The notes under the pieces: generated by a model | Databases searched by the model: none | The model's input: only the letters and a program-made list of their open reading frames with translations | What the model was told of the DNA's origin: nothing | Made by a program: the position numbers and the translations under genes | Origin: Antedon mediterranea | Taxonomy: Eukaryota; Echinodermata; Crinoidea; Comatulida; Antedonidae | Direction of reading: 5' to 3' | Length of the DNA stretch: 60,000 bases | Assembly (NCBI RefSeq): GCF_964355755.1 | Contig: NC_092674.1 | Location: 27,146,001 to 27,206,000 of the forward strand | Shown: positions 50,641-60,000 of the stretch, piece by piece | Numbering within the stretch: position 1 is the stretch's first letter | Layout of the letters: each line of letters begins with the position of its first letter

Positions 50641-50865
50641 TAGATGACGACACATGATGATTAACATATTCCATTGAAATCCCGTTTGTATTGTACAGAA
50701 TAAAATGTAAAGCCTCAAATTGATGATTTTTTTTATAAAAGCATATAAAATAGTAACTAAGTATTGAACCATCAAGTTTAAGAGCAGAGTATTTTTAAAC
50801 TAAGCTTAGAGGGCGCAGTACTAACATAGGGCAAGCAGCAGAGAATAAATAAAAAAATAACTATC

Positions 50866-51010
50866 TTTGTTTTTTTTATTTATTTATTTTATTTTATTAA
50901 TTTTAGCAATTAAAACAATACATAGACTTTGAGTGTGCCAAGGAGTGGCAAAAGAGGTCGAAGGATCACTGTCGCCATAAGGCGTGCCACACCAGCACTC
51001 AAAGCATACA
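50866..51010 (-). mobile_element. 3' end fragment of a non-LTR retroelement
   Basis: On the minus strand a segment with complementary ends (CTTTGAGTG / CACTCAAAG, about 51005 and 50928) is followed by an A-rich tail of AATAAAATAAAATAAATAAA type (T-rich on plus at 50871-50900). Hairpin-plus-microsatellite 3' ends are typical of LINE or SINE tails. No coding part is present and the class is not determined. Confidence 0.45.
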
Positions 51011-51032
51011 ATAAAACATAAAACAATGTAAA

Positions 51033-52450
51033 CTAGATTTAATTCGTCACTATGACGAATTATAGGTTATATGCATTGATAATTAAAATAAAGATAATTT
51101 ATTTTTAAAAGATATTTTGATTCATTTATTTTCTCAGATTCTTTAAATAATATATAATATATGATAGGACCTTGCTAACGCGAATACAATAGCCGGTATC
51201 ACAATCCGATCAAAGATCCCTCTGCGTATAATGTCATAAACCACATTTGCTGTTACATAATAATAAAGACATAAGTTATTTTTTATCTAGATTTCATTAT
51301 AAATCATGTGTATAATATATACACTAAGAAATAAATTTGAACAAACAATACGGATAATAAAAAAAAAAATTTATTTCGTTTCCCAAGGTGAGACTCGATC
51401 TCGGTACCTTGAGTGCCATAGACACGAGCACACACCACCGAGCCATACACAACTGACTAAAAATTGTAGAAAAATTCCTCCGTGTATTTACTATGCAGTA
51501 ACCACTTTGGTGCAGATAGATTATTACATACCGCAATGAATTATAATTTTTTACTATGATGACATCTCTAAAAATGTACAAAAATGATGCACTGTCAAAC
51601 TATATACTTTTAACTTTAATATATGAACTTTTGAAGGAAGAAAGTTAATGTTAAGTTTGTTATTTTGGCCTAAGAAAATGTCATAATTTGTTTGATTGTC
51701 GAAATGAATTTTTTTAAATTTAATATGCAATTAATTATGGCTTAATCAACTTTTGTTCCCTTAGCTTAATAATAAATCATACATAAGATACATACACTTC
51801 AAGAAAATTAAATAAAAAATATGTGTTCCCGAGCATTCTGACGATCTATATTAATTTTAAAATTTAGCATATTTTCACCATTTTGTTAACTTACACGTGC
51901 GTAGCCTGTCACTTTTGACGTGCTCGTATAAGGCAATTACGCGTTGAAAAGTGAATAAAATATGATGATATTATTAAAGAAAGGTTGTACAACCGAAATC
52001 GGACAAAAAGAGTGCGCATTAACGTATAACGCGCAGTGCGCGTGCAAAAATCTGCGCACTCATGGCAATTTTTTAAACGCTTAAAATTGCCTGAAACGTA
52101 CTCTAATTTCATCGAAAATAAATTTTGACAATTTTGAACATTTTAAGCGCGCGTACGCAAGCGTTATATGCGCTACGCACGTAATTGTATTGCCATATGA
52201 TGAAATATGACCTGAAATTTATGAGTACCAAATTTTGTTTAATTGTGATTCATGCTTGTGAAGATATGATTACAAACGTGATTTCGTAAAATCGCGCGTA
52301 GACCGCGTAATTTTTGATTACGCATCGTGAAAATATAACCACATCGATTCCTGGCCATAAGGAATATACTCTGAAAAATTGACTTAGATAGATGAAACTG
52401 ATATCAAGATAATTCACGGACAAAATAGTGCTAAGGAAAGAATAAATAAA
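51033..52450 (-). mobile_element. Helitron-like tandem array, unit B1 (distal 3' unit)
   Basis: The units are read on the minus strand. The 3' end at 51033 consists of a GGTTAT-type sub-terminal motif (GCATATAACC), a hairpin (AATTCGTC with GACGAATT), AAAT and CTAG followed by T. The unit period is 1418 bp to B2. Bodies of B1-B3 are highly alike and share diverged blocks (gacgtgctcgtat; gcgcac...gcgtgcaaaaat; cctgaaacgtactc) with the A elements. A tRNA-like insert lies at 51380-51452. No transposase ORF is present. Confidence 0.7.
51380..51452 (-). mobile_element. tRNA-like insert with polymerase III signals, unit B1
   Basis: On the minus strand an A box (TGGCTCGGTGG, 51435-51445) and a B box (GAGATCGAGTCTC, 51390-51402) are separated by about 44 nt, normal tRNA spacing. 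A T-run (pol III terminator type) lies at about 51361-51372 on the complementary strand. The T arm stem is paired but no acceptor stem is found, so it is a tRNA-derived relic, not a tRNA gene. Confidence 0.55.
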
Positions 52451-53863
52451 CTAGATTTTAATTCGTCACTATGACGAATTATAGGTTATATGCATTGATT
52501 TAAATAAAGATAATTGATTTTTAAAAGATATATTGATTGATTGATTTTCTCAGAATCTTTAATTATTTATAATATATGATAGGACCTTGCTAACGCGAAC
52601 ACCATAGCCGGTATCACAATCCGATCAAAGATCCATATGCGTATAATGTCATAAACCACATTTGTTGTTACATAATAATAAAGACATAAGTTAATTTTTA
52701 TCTAGATTTCATTATAAATCATGTGTATAATCTATACACTAAGAAATAAATTTGAACAAACAATACGGATAATAAAAAAAAATCTTATTTCGTTTCCCAA
52801 GGTGAGACTCGATCTCGGTACCTTGAATGCCATAGACACGAGCACAGACCACCGAGCCGTACACAACTGACTAAAGGTTGTAGAAAAATTCCTTCGTGTA
52901 TTTACTATGCAGTAACCACTTTGATGCAAATAGATTATTACATACCGAAATGAATTATAATTTTTTACTATGATGACATCTTTAAAATGTATACAAATGA
53001 TGCACTGTCAAACTACATACTTTTAACTTTAATATATGAATTTTTGAAGGAAGAAAGTTAATGTTAAGTTTGTTATTTTGGCCTAAGAAAATGTCATAAT
53101 TTGTTTGATTGTCGAAATTATTTTTTTTTAATTTAATATGCAATTAATGATGACTTAATCAACTTTTGTTCTCTTTATTTGATAATAAATCATACATATG
53201 ATACATACACTTCAAGAAAATGAAATAAAAAATAGGTGTTCCCCTGCATTCTGACGATATATATTAATTTTAAAATTTAGCATATTTTCACCATTTTGTT
53301 AACTTATACGTGCGTAGCCAGTCACTTTTGACGTGCTCGTATAACGCAATTTCGAGTTGAAACCTGAATCAAATATGATGATATTATTAAAGAAAGATTG
53401 TAAAACAGAAATCGGGCAAAAAGAGTGCGCATTAACGTTTAACGCGCAGTGCGCGTGCAAAAATCTGCGCACTCATGGCATTTTTTTAAACGCTTAAAAT
53501 TGCCTGAAACGTACTCTAATTTCATCGAAAATAAATTTTGACAATTTTGAACATTTTAAGCGCGCGTACGCAAGCGTTATATGCGCTACGCACGTAATTT
53601 TATTGCCATATGATGAAATATGACCTGAAATTTATGAGTACCAAATTTTGTTTAATTGTGATTCATGCTTGTGAAGATATGATTACAAACGTGATTTCGT
53701 AAAATCGCGCGTAGACCGCGTAATTTTTGATTACGCATCGTGAAAATATAACCACATCGATTCCTGGCCATGAGGAATATACTCTGAAAACTTGACTTAG
53801 CTAGATTAAACTGATGCCAAGATAATGCACGGACAAAATAGTGCTAAGGAAAGAATAAATAAA
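52451..53863 (-). mobile_element. Helitron-like tandem array, unit B2
   Basis: This unit has the same structure as B1, with the hairpin-CTAG 3' end starting at 52451 and a period of 1413 bp to B3. The junction ggaaagaataaataaa/ctagattt (52430-52460) shows each unit's 3' end joined directly to the next unit's body, without an intervening 5' palindrome. Confidence 0.7.
52794..52866 (-). mobile_element. tRNA-like insert, unit B2
   Basis: The B box complement is at 52804-52816 and the A box complement at 52849-52859, with the same spacing as in B1. Substitutions relative to B1 are few. Confidence 0.5.
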
Positions 53864-55265
53864 CTAGATTTAATTCGTCACTATGACGAATTATAGGTTA
53901 TATGCATTGATTTAAATAAAGATAATTGATTTTTAAAAGATATATTGATTGATTGATTTTCTCAGAATCTTTAATTATTTATAATATATGATAGGACCTT
54001 GCTAACGCGAACACCATAGCCGGTATCACAATCCGATCAAAGATCCCTCTGCGTATAATGTCATAAACCGCATTTGTTGTTACATAATAAAAAAGACATA
54101 AAGTAACTTTTTATCTAGATTTCATTATAAATCATGTGTATAATCTATACACTAAGAAATAAATTTGAACAATACGGATAATAAAAAAAAAATCTTATTT
54201 CGTTTCCCAAGGTGAGACTCGAACTCGGTACCTTGAATGCCATTGACACGAGCACAGACCATCGAGCCATACACAACTGAATAAAACTTGGAGAAAAATT
54301 CCTCCGTGTATTTACTATGCAGTAACCACTTTGTTGCAGATAGATTATTACATACCGCAATGAATTATAATGTTTTACTATGATGACATCTTTAAAAATT
54401 TAAAAAAATGATGCACTGTCAAACTATATACTTTTAACTTTAATATATGAACTTCTTAAGGAAGAAAGTTAACGTTAAGTTTGTTATTTTGGCCTAAGAA
54501 AATGTTATAATTTGTTTGATTGTCGAAATTAATTTTGTTAAATTTAATATGCCATTAATGATGACTTAATCAACTTTTGTTCTTCTAATTTCATAATAAA
54601 TCATACATATGATACATACACTTCAAGAAAATTAAATAAAAAATAGGTGTTCCCGAGCATTCTAACGATATATTTTAATTTTAAAATTTAGCATATTTTC
54701 ACCATTTTGTTAACTTACACGTGCGTAGCCCGTCACTTTTGACGTGCTCGTATAACGCTGTTTCGCGTTGAAAAGTGAATAAAATATGATGATATTATTA
54801 AAGAAAGGTTATACAACAGTAATCAGACACAAACAGTGCGCATTAACGTTTGACGCGCAGTGCGCGTGCAAAAATCTGCGCACTCATGGCAATTTTTTAA
54901 ACGCTTAAAATTGCCTGAAACGTACTCTAATTTCATCGAAAATAAATTCTGACAATTTTCAACATTTTAAGCGCGCGTACGCATGCGTTATATGCGCTAC
55001 GCACGTAATTGTATTGCCATATGATGAAATATGACCTGAAATTTATGAGTACCAAATTTTGTTTAAAAGTGATTCATGTTTGTGAAGATATGATTACAAA
55101 CGTGATATCGTTAAATCGCGCGTAGACCGCGTAATTTTTGATTGCGCACCGTGAAAACATAACCACATCGATTCCTGGCCATAAGGAATATACTCTGAAA
55201 AATTGACTTAGATAGATAAAACCGATGCCAAGATAATTGACGGACAAATAGTGCTAAGGAAAGAA

Positions 55266-55276
<11 letters not shown>
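53864..55276 (-). mobile_element. Helitron-like tandem array, unit B3 (proximal to the 5' end)
   Basis: The unit's hairpin-CTAG 3' end starts at 53864. Its body runs to the (AAAT)n tract and then the only 5' end of the array. The body is close to B1 and B2 and includes the tRNA-like insert at 54204-54276. Confidence 0.7.
54204..54276 (-). mobile_element. tRNA-like insert, unit B3
   Basis: The B box (GAGTTCGAGTCTC on minus, 54214-54226) is closest of the three to the tRNA consensus, and the A box complement is at 54259-54269. Confidence 0.5.

Positions 55277-55312
<36 letters not shown>
55264..55312 (+). repeat. (AAAT)n microsatellite inside the Helitron-like array
   Basis: About twelve AAAT/ATAA units separate the last body unit from the terminal palindrome, in the position held by poly-T in the 39.7-kb element. 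Confidence 0.95.
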
Positions 55313-55367
55313 AGATTCTGACAGAATCAAGAGGTTATATGCATATCATGCATATAACCTAATAAGT
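55313..55367 (-). mobile_element. Palindromic 5' end of the Helitron-like array
   Basis: GGTTATATGCAT (55333-55344) and ATGCATATAACC (55348-55359) form a perfect 12-bp-arm hairpin with a 3-nt loop. A smaller inverted repeat, GATTCTGACAGAATC, at about 55314-55328 lies on the array side. The flank taataagt corresponds to aaataagtt beyond the A1 palindrome. Confidence 0.7.
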
Positions 55368-55768
55368 AATATACTATGATTATATACATTAAAGAGGCAT
55401 AGTGTTTTTAAAGTGGTCCATTAACATGTTTTTAAATTGTACCCAACTTCTAACTTTAAAATCTACTCTTAAAATCTATAGCTACTGTTTTTACAAAATG
55501 TCATTTTATCTGATTTTTATTTTCGAAACTTACCATGCGTGTTAGGCTACCACGGTACTTACTGTTAGCTAATTTATTTTTATGATAAAACGTCCATATT
55601 TTAAAGCAAACACTAATTAAAACTTTTAAAAACCCCCACAAAATCGCCTACGCCATTGAAATAATTAGAGAACCAAGATGAGAATTGGAATTGTTGTGCC
55701 ATGTACCACGAAAAGTTTGCGCCTGAAAATAATAGAGGGCGCTAAACTATCTAATCAAGTTAGCACGT
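55368..55768. other. Intergenic, nothing recognised
   Basis: This is AT-rich sequence between the Helitron-like array and the MITE. It starts near a TTAA with an agaggcatagtg-like sequence that could be one end of another TTAA element, but no opposite end was found. Confidence 0.5.
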
Positions 55769-56040
55769 TTAAGGGCAACTTGACTGAGGACCATATTTTA
55801 ACAACGTATTAGGGATGTACATATGCTTTCAGAACCATCGCGAAATTAAAGATATCGCCGCACGCGCTCGCCGAAACTAAATTGCTGTGACGTAATTATT
55901 TTGCGATGCACCTGCATTTTACGGCGCTGTTGTACGGCGAGCGCGTGCGGCGATATCCTTAATCTCGCGATTGTTCTGAAATCATATGTACATCCCTAAT
56001 ACGTTGTAAAAATATGGTCCTCGGTCAAGTTGTCCTTTAA
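55769..56040. mobile_element. TTAA-flanked MITE with long inverted repeats (piggyBac-like)
   Basis: The left arm (gggcaacttgactgagg..., from 55773) and right arm (ending ...cctcggtcaagttgtcct, to 56036) are inverted repeats for roughly 105 bp each, including gtattagggatgtacatatg and the CG-rich gatatcgccgcacgcgctcgcc. The middle is about 60 bp and unpaired. TTAA at 55769-55772 and 56037-56040 is the likely target duplication. There is no coding capacity. Confidence 0.75.
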
Positions 56041-56880
56041 ACAACTTACCTACTAGTCAATATTAATTGTGCAATATATTAAATAAAATACTTTTAACTC
56101 GCACCCTTGGAAAATAACTCAATATAACAAATTCAATAATTCAATATAGGTGTATACGCGGACGCCTTTTAAGTCTAAAACGTATCCAACATTCGCTCTT
56201 ATACAACAAATTATAAAATCTATACCAGTTATTAGCACAGATGATTAAGCGTAAAAAGGCGAAATAATTATCACATTGATTTTACCAAACTTAATCTATA
56301 TTAAATAATGATATTTAATCCTTCTGGCATTCCTTTTAATATAAAATACATGTAATTTTATTTCTAATCGGAGGCGTAGGCCTACTTACTACATTTTCAA
56401 TTTGAATGTAATTTTTGTATGCTTACAAACAATTGCAATAAATTACTATTTATTCTGTATAATTTGATTACAATATTAATTTATTTTTTTCAATTTTTCT
56501 TCTCATTTTGCATAAGGCGATCACAAGAGATAATAAGATCAAAAGAAAAATTTGGGCAGAGGTGGAGAGTGGAGGGTTACTCGAGTTTGTCTCGTGTTAA
56601 AGTGTGTGAATGATATTAATATCTTTATTAGTGTTAGTTCAGTCAAGGAGAAAAATCTATAAATAATATACATGTTCGAATCAATGTGTTATAGATCCAA
56701 TGCAGCCTTGTATAAATATTCATCGACTATTCTTAGCAACCGACGAAAGTCAAATATTTAGGCCTAACAGACGAATGTTCATTTGTATTCAAACCTGCAG
56801 TCGTACAACTCTCTTCTTCAACTATTTTAAAAGGTGATATTGATGCTTAGGTGGTATTTGGCCTATAAACTGTAGTTAAA
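56041..56880. other. Upstream flank of the TRIM gene
   Basis: This is AT-rich with several TAGGCCTA octamers to its right. Short open frames lack recognisable homology. It may hold the TRIM promoter, but no TATA or CCAAT arrangement stands out. Confidence 0.4.
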
Positions 56881-56919
56881 CCATCGTCTTGGCTTCTAAA
56901 GACAGTTCGTACCAAGAAG
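56881..56919 (+). other. Candidate 3' part of a 5'-UTR exon of the TRIM gene
   Basis: A strong donor AAG|GTAAGT ends at 56919. A matching acceptor (ttttttcttcag, ending 57430) lies 12 nt before the TRIM start codon. Together they suggest a noncoding first exon ending here and a 511-bp intron (56920-57430) containing a CCTATTAAGGGGAC-type repeat. The exon's left boundary is not known, and the start given is arbitrary. Confidence 0.45.
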
Positions 56920-57251
56920 GTAAGTAGGCCATGCGATGCCATATTCAATGTAGGCCTATCAAAAATAGGCCTATACTATAATTGTTATTCAAAGTTAAAA
57001 AAACATTTATTTGTTCAACAATGGCATTATACAGTATAATATATAGGTATGTAGGCCTACATAAATGAAAACATGGTAATAAGCCATCATTTGGGGTCTT
57101 CTCTAGAAGAAATCAAGTTTCTTGTCTCGAGAAAGACCTCAATTTTATTATTCAGTAATACCCGTTTTCGGACACACACAAGAAGGGGAGACTTTAACCT
57201 TGAAACGAATGAGGAAGAATATGCTTTTAACCTTTACGGCCAACACCTTAG

Positions 57252-57313
57252 AAACTCCGATAAGGGGACCTTTTGAGGTGCTGGACGTGTCCCTTTAATA
57301 GGGTTCTATTGTA
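57252..57313 (+). repeat. CCTATTAAGGGGAC-type dispersed repeat, copy 4
   Basis: Gataaggggaccttttgagg and gtgtccctttaatagggttc match the two halves of the family seen at 20350 and 19690-20116. It sits in the putative 5'-UTR intron of the TRIM gene. Confidence 0.5.
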
Positions 57314-57441
57314 TTGTCAAATATAAAAAAAATGATAGTGAATATTAATTTTACGCCATTAGAGTGTATATGGTTACGTCATAGTTCACAAACAGGTTGT
57401 TCAATGTTTCAAAGTGATTTTTTTCTTCAGAAATCTTGAAA

Positions 57442-59631
57442 ATGTCATCGGATGAAGAGCTAGAAACGTTCGCTGGAATCAGCATGAACGCACTAAAATG
57501 TTCTCTTTGCAACAAACATTTCAATAAACCAAAATTCTTAACCTGTCTTCACACATTTTGTCTAAAATGTCTTAAGAACTGGGTAAAGAAGAATAATGGC
57601 GTTCTGGAGTGTCCGACCTGCCACGCTCCACATGACATCCCCGAGGGAGGCATCCAGAAGTTTCCAACCAATGGAGTAATGCGTGGGTTAGTTGATCACA
57701 TGACTGGGATGCAAAAAACAGAACCTCAGCTTTGTTCGACTTGCCCGAGTGAAGCTACAGATTATTGTACAAATTGTGATTATTTTTACTGTGAAGCGTG
57801 CGTTGCGATTCACAAACACGCTAAGAAAACGAACATGCACACTGTGATAACCTTACAGGATTATAAAGACCTTGGGGCGGAGAAACAACTCGCGCATAAA
57901 ATTCTATTTTGTAAAGAACACAATCAGGTGGATTTGAAGCTTTACTGCGAGAAATGTCAGGTGTCAATTTGTATTGAATGTGCGCATGTTCAGCACAAAA
58001 ATCAGGAACACGTCATCAAAGATGGCAGTCAAGTGTTTAAAGAGTTCGTCACGAACGCGTCACAGAAGCTCATCGAATCAGAGGCGAAAGAGGCTGAGTT
58101 ACGACAAACCGAAGACAAATTGAAACTCGTAAAGACATCACTTCTACAGAATAAAGAAAACTGCCACGTCGCCATTCAAGAGCATTTTGGTGCGATACAA
58201 CGATTGCTCGATGCGCAGAAAGCAGAAAATCTTAAGGAACTCGATGAAATCTTTGATGGAGACATTAACAGAACAAACCATCAATTGAGAGAAGTTGATT
58301 CAATCATAATCCAGCTACAATCAACTCGTGAGTTGACACAAAATCTGGTAAAAAGTCCAAATGTAACACTTGCGCTGATGAATGCAAACATGATATCGAG
58401 TCAAGTAGGTGTTCTTCTTAAATTCAAAATGGATGTACAACCCGTGGATGATGCGGCATGGAAGTTCTTTCCAGTAAACACGTTTCGAGAGGAACTACAG
58501 AGTGGTCATGTTGGAAAAATCAAACACATATCACCAGACTTATCAACAATTGACATAACAAACTCTCGTGTTCTTTCTGGTGAAAATGTATCTTTCACTT
58601 TGACAACAAAAGAAACACACGGAGAAAAATGTTATGATAATGCCAATAACATAACGTCAAAGATGACGTCGCCATCAGGGGATGACATCAATCTTGACGT
58701 CGTTGATAACGAAAACGGGACTTACGCAATTTCGGGAAGTTCATGCGATGTCCCCGGTGAATGGAAATTAACTGTTTTGATTGGATCACAGATTGTTGGA
58801 GGATCGCCTATGAAAGTGAATGTTGTTGAAAGTGGATTTCAAAGTGCTACTTGTTTAAAAGATTATTGCAATCAAGGTGAACTCCACAACATAAATGTAA
58901 TCGATAAAGCGATTTTTGCTTGTTTCAGCAGGAATAGAAACATTGCAAAACTCAGCAAAAATGGAGTTGAATTAATTGATATGAGATACATTGGAGGATC
59001 GAAGGTGCTTAGCTTGTGTGGAGGGAACCCGGGAGAGATTATCTGCGCATGTCACGACATCACCTCGCACGAAGGACGCATTATAGTCTGCGAACACGAC
59101 GGCACGTTTATCAGAGAATTCAAAGGCATAAAACTTGGACGCGTTCAAGGCATGATGGCAGTTAAGGACAATGAGATATACATTCCCGATAACGATAAAA
59201 ACTGTGTGTTAAGGGTGTCTTTATCAGGGCAACTTCTTGCAAAGATTCCATCTGGATCTCCTTCTGACGTTTTGAAGTTTCCTAAAGGAGTAGCGGTCAC
59301 TCAAGACGGTCATTTACTGGTGTGCTCCTACTGGAAGAACCAAGTGGTCATGTTTGATAAATCCGGCGTTTTTATAAAAGTTTTTGTTGATAAGGGTGAG
59401 GACACCGACGGTAAGGTTTATTCACCGTATTCGGTAGCTGTTGACGAACAAGACAACGTTGTTATTGGGTCTCTGCACCGGTTACAACTCTTCAGCAAAG
59501 ACGGAGTCTTCGTCAAACGAATTGATGATGATAAGCATATGTTGTATTGCCCGGGGAGTATAATATGCAAGAAACGTCAGGTTATCGCTGCTGACAAACG
59601 AAATGCCAGTATATGTGTGTACAACTACTAA
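57442..59631 (+). CDS. TRIM-NHL protein (RING, two B-boxes, coiled coil, filamin, NHL), probable E3 ubiquitin ligase
   Basis: A complete 729-residue protein from one coding exon. A RING finger spans residues 20-60 (C20, C23, C35, H37, C40, C43, C57, C60). B-box 1 is at about 98-133 and B-box 2 at about 157-190, both with their Cys/His ligands. A coiled coil covers about 195-326, a filamin/ABP280 Ig-like domain about 370-464, and NHL/beta-propeller repeats about 470-729. This is the layout of TRIM2/3/71-type (class VII) proteins. They usually ubiquitinate protein targets in the cytoplasm, and some also bind RNA or cytoskeletal partners. Start: ATG at 57442 follows a splice acceptor by 12 nt; an upstream in-frame TTG is not needed. 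Intronless coding regions and large copy number are usual for this family in invertebrate deuterostomes. The exact orthologue is not resolved, so no symbol is given. Confidence 0.93.
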   Translation: MSSDEELETFAGISMNALKCSLCNKHFNKPKFLTCLHTFCLKCLKNWVKKNNGVLECPTCHAPHDIPEGGIQKFPTNGVMRGLVDHMTGMQKTEPQLCSTCPSEATDYCTNCDYFYCEACVAIHKHAKKTNMHTVITLQDYKDLGAEKQLAHKILFCKEHNQVDLKLYCEKCQVSICIECAHVQHKNQEHVIKDGSQVFKEFVTNASQKLIESEAKEAELRQTEDKLKLVKTSLLQNKENCHVAIQEHFGAIQRLLDAQKAENLKELDEIFDGDINRTNHQLREVDSIIIQLQSTRELTQNLVKSPNVTLALMNANMISSQVGVLLKFKMDVQPVDDAAWKFFPVNTFREELQSGHVGKIKHISPDLSTIDITNSRVLSGENVSFTLTTKETHGEKCYDNANNITSKMTSPSGDDINLDVVDNENGTYAISGSSCDVPGEWKLTVLIGSQIVGGSPMKVNVVESGFQSATCLKDYCNQGELHNINVIDKAIFACFSRNRNIAKLSKNGVELIDMRYIGGSKVLSLCGGNPGEIICACHDITSHEGRIIVCEHDGTFIREFKGIKLGRVQGMMAVKDNEIYIPDNDKNCVLRVSLSGQLLAKIPSGSPSDVLKFPKGVAVTQDGHLLVCSYWKNQVVMFDKSGVFIKVFVDKGEDTDGKVYSPYSVAVDEQDNVVIGSLHRLQLFSKDGVFVKRIDDDKHMLYCPGSIICKKRQVIAADKRNASICVYNY

Positions 59632-59675
59632 ATCAATTGGATAGAACAAATAACAGTGAAATTGTAGTCTAATTA

Positions 59676-59699
59676 AATAAACGGTTCTATTTTAATAAA
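59676..59699 (+). terminator. Polyadenylation signals of the TRIM gene
   Basis: AATAAA occurs at 59676-59681 and again at 59694-59699, 45 and 63 nt after the stop codon, giving a very short 3' UTR. The first is the more likely signal; the cleavage site is not visible. Confidence 0.6.
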
Positions 59700-60000
59700 T
59701 GTAATTTCTGTTTAGCGCCACCTACAGGGTCGAGAATAATTCGAGCTTCGTGTAAATTGAGGTTGTGAATGAAACACCTTTTTTCAGATGATTAAAAAAA
59801 ACGAAAATTAAAATTTACGCATACGTACAAAAAGCTGCATGATTATTATTATTAAGGCCTAAATGGGCTTATCATATTAACAAAATAAAAGTACATAACT
59901 AAATTACTAGACTTACTAAAAACTGCACTCTGTTAAATGTCGATAGCCGTTATGCATACTATCCAGGAAGTTGTCTAAAATAACAACTCCCTGTACTATC
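59700..60000. other. Downstream flank, nothing recognised
   Basis: AT-rich sequence with a short (TTA)n at 59843-59854. No gene start or repeat end was recognised before the window edge. Confidence 0.5.

Noticed and set aside
51324-54360. Similar 65-85-codon minus-strand frames in three array units
   Set aside because: They run through the tRNA-like insert and differ by frameshifts and ends between units. Similarity reflects repeat identity, not protein constraint.
51033-55312. CRISPR-like or satellite array
   Set aside because: The units are 1.4 kb with transposon-type ends in animal DNA; there are no short spacer-separated repeats.

Overview
This is AT-rich animal nuclear DNA (roughly one-third G+C by eye) with long introns, tRNA-derived SINEs, TTAA-flanked MITE-like elements, tandem rolling-circle-like elements and a marked excess of the octamer TAGGCCTA. 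The genes (a Dachsous-type giant cadherin and a single-exon RING/B-box/filamin/NHL TRIM protein) and the repeat style fit a marine invertebrate deuterostome. An echinoderm is my best guess, but the sequence does not prove it.

Minus strand, about 50.6 kb down to the left edge: the 5' two-thirds of a Dachsous-like protocadherin gene. Four coding exons join in frame with canonical splice sites: exon 1 (45009-50186, signal peptide plus cadherin repeats EC1 to most of EC16), exon 2 (12826-13374), exon 3 (12366-12567) and exon 4 (9581-10678). Together they encode about 2342 residues, with 21 complete cadherin repeats and part of EC22. The remaining repeats, transmembrane segment and cytoplasmic tail must lie left of the window. 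Intron 1 is 31.6 kb and holds most of the mobile DNA.

Plus strand, 57442-59631: a complete 729-residue TRIM-NHL type E3 ubiquitin ligase gene with an uninterrupted coding exon, a likely 5'-UTR intron just upstream and a poly(A) signal just downstream. It lies divergently to the cadherin gene, about 7 kb away. Nothing in the sequence links their functions.

Mobile and repeat content: (i) a family of Helitron/Helentron-like non-autonomous elements, one single copy (30799-32370), one two-unit tandem (39697-42096) and one three-unit tandem (51033-55367). They share a hairpin plus CTAG 3' end, a GGTTATCC-type palindromic 5' end, and an arrangement of one 5' end with several 3' ends. (ii) Two nearly identical 316-bp foldback elements (1056-1371, 20419-20734). 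(iii) Two tRNA-derived SINEs (about 2366-2682, 19757-20061) and tRNA-like inserts in every unit of the three-unit array. (iv) DNA-transposon derivatives: TTAA elements (11225-11850, 55773-56036) and a TTA-flanked Harbinger-like element (36934-37699). (v) A 66-bp minisatellite (18191-18535) and several small tandem or dispersed repeats. No rRNA, intact tRNA gene or CRISPR array was seen.
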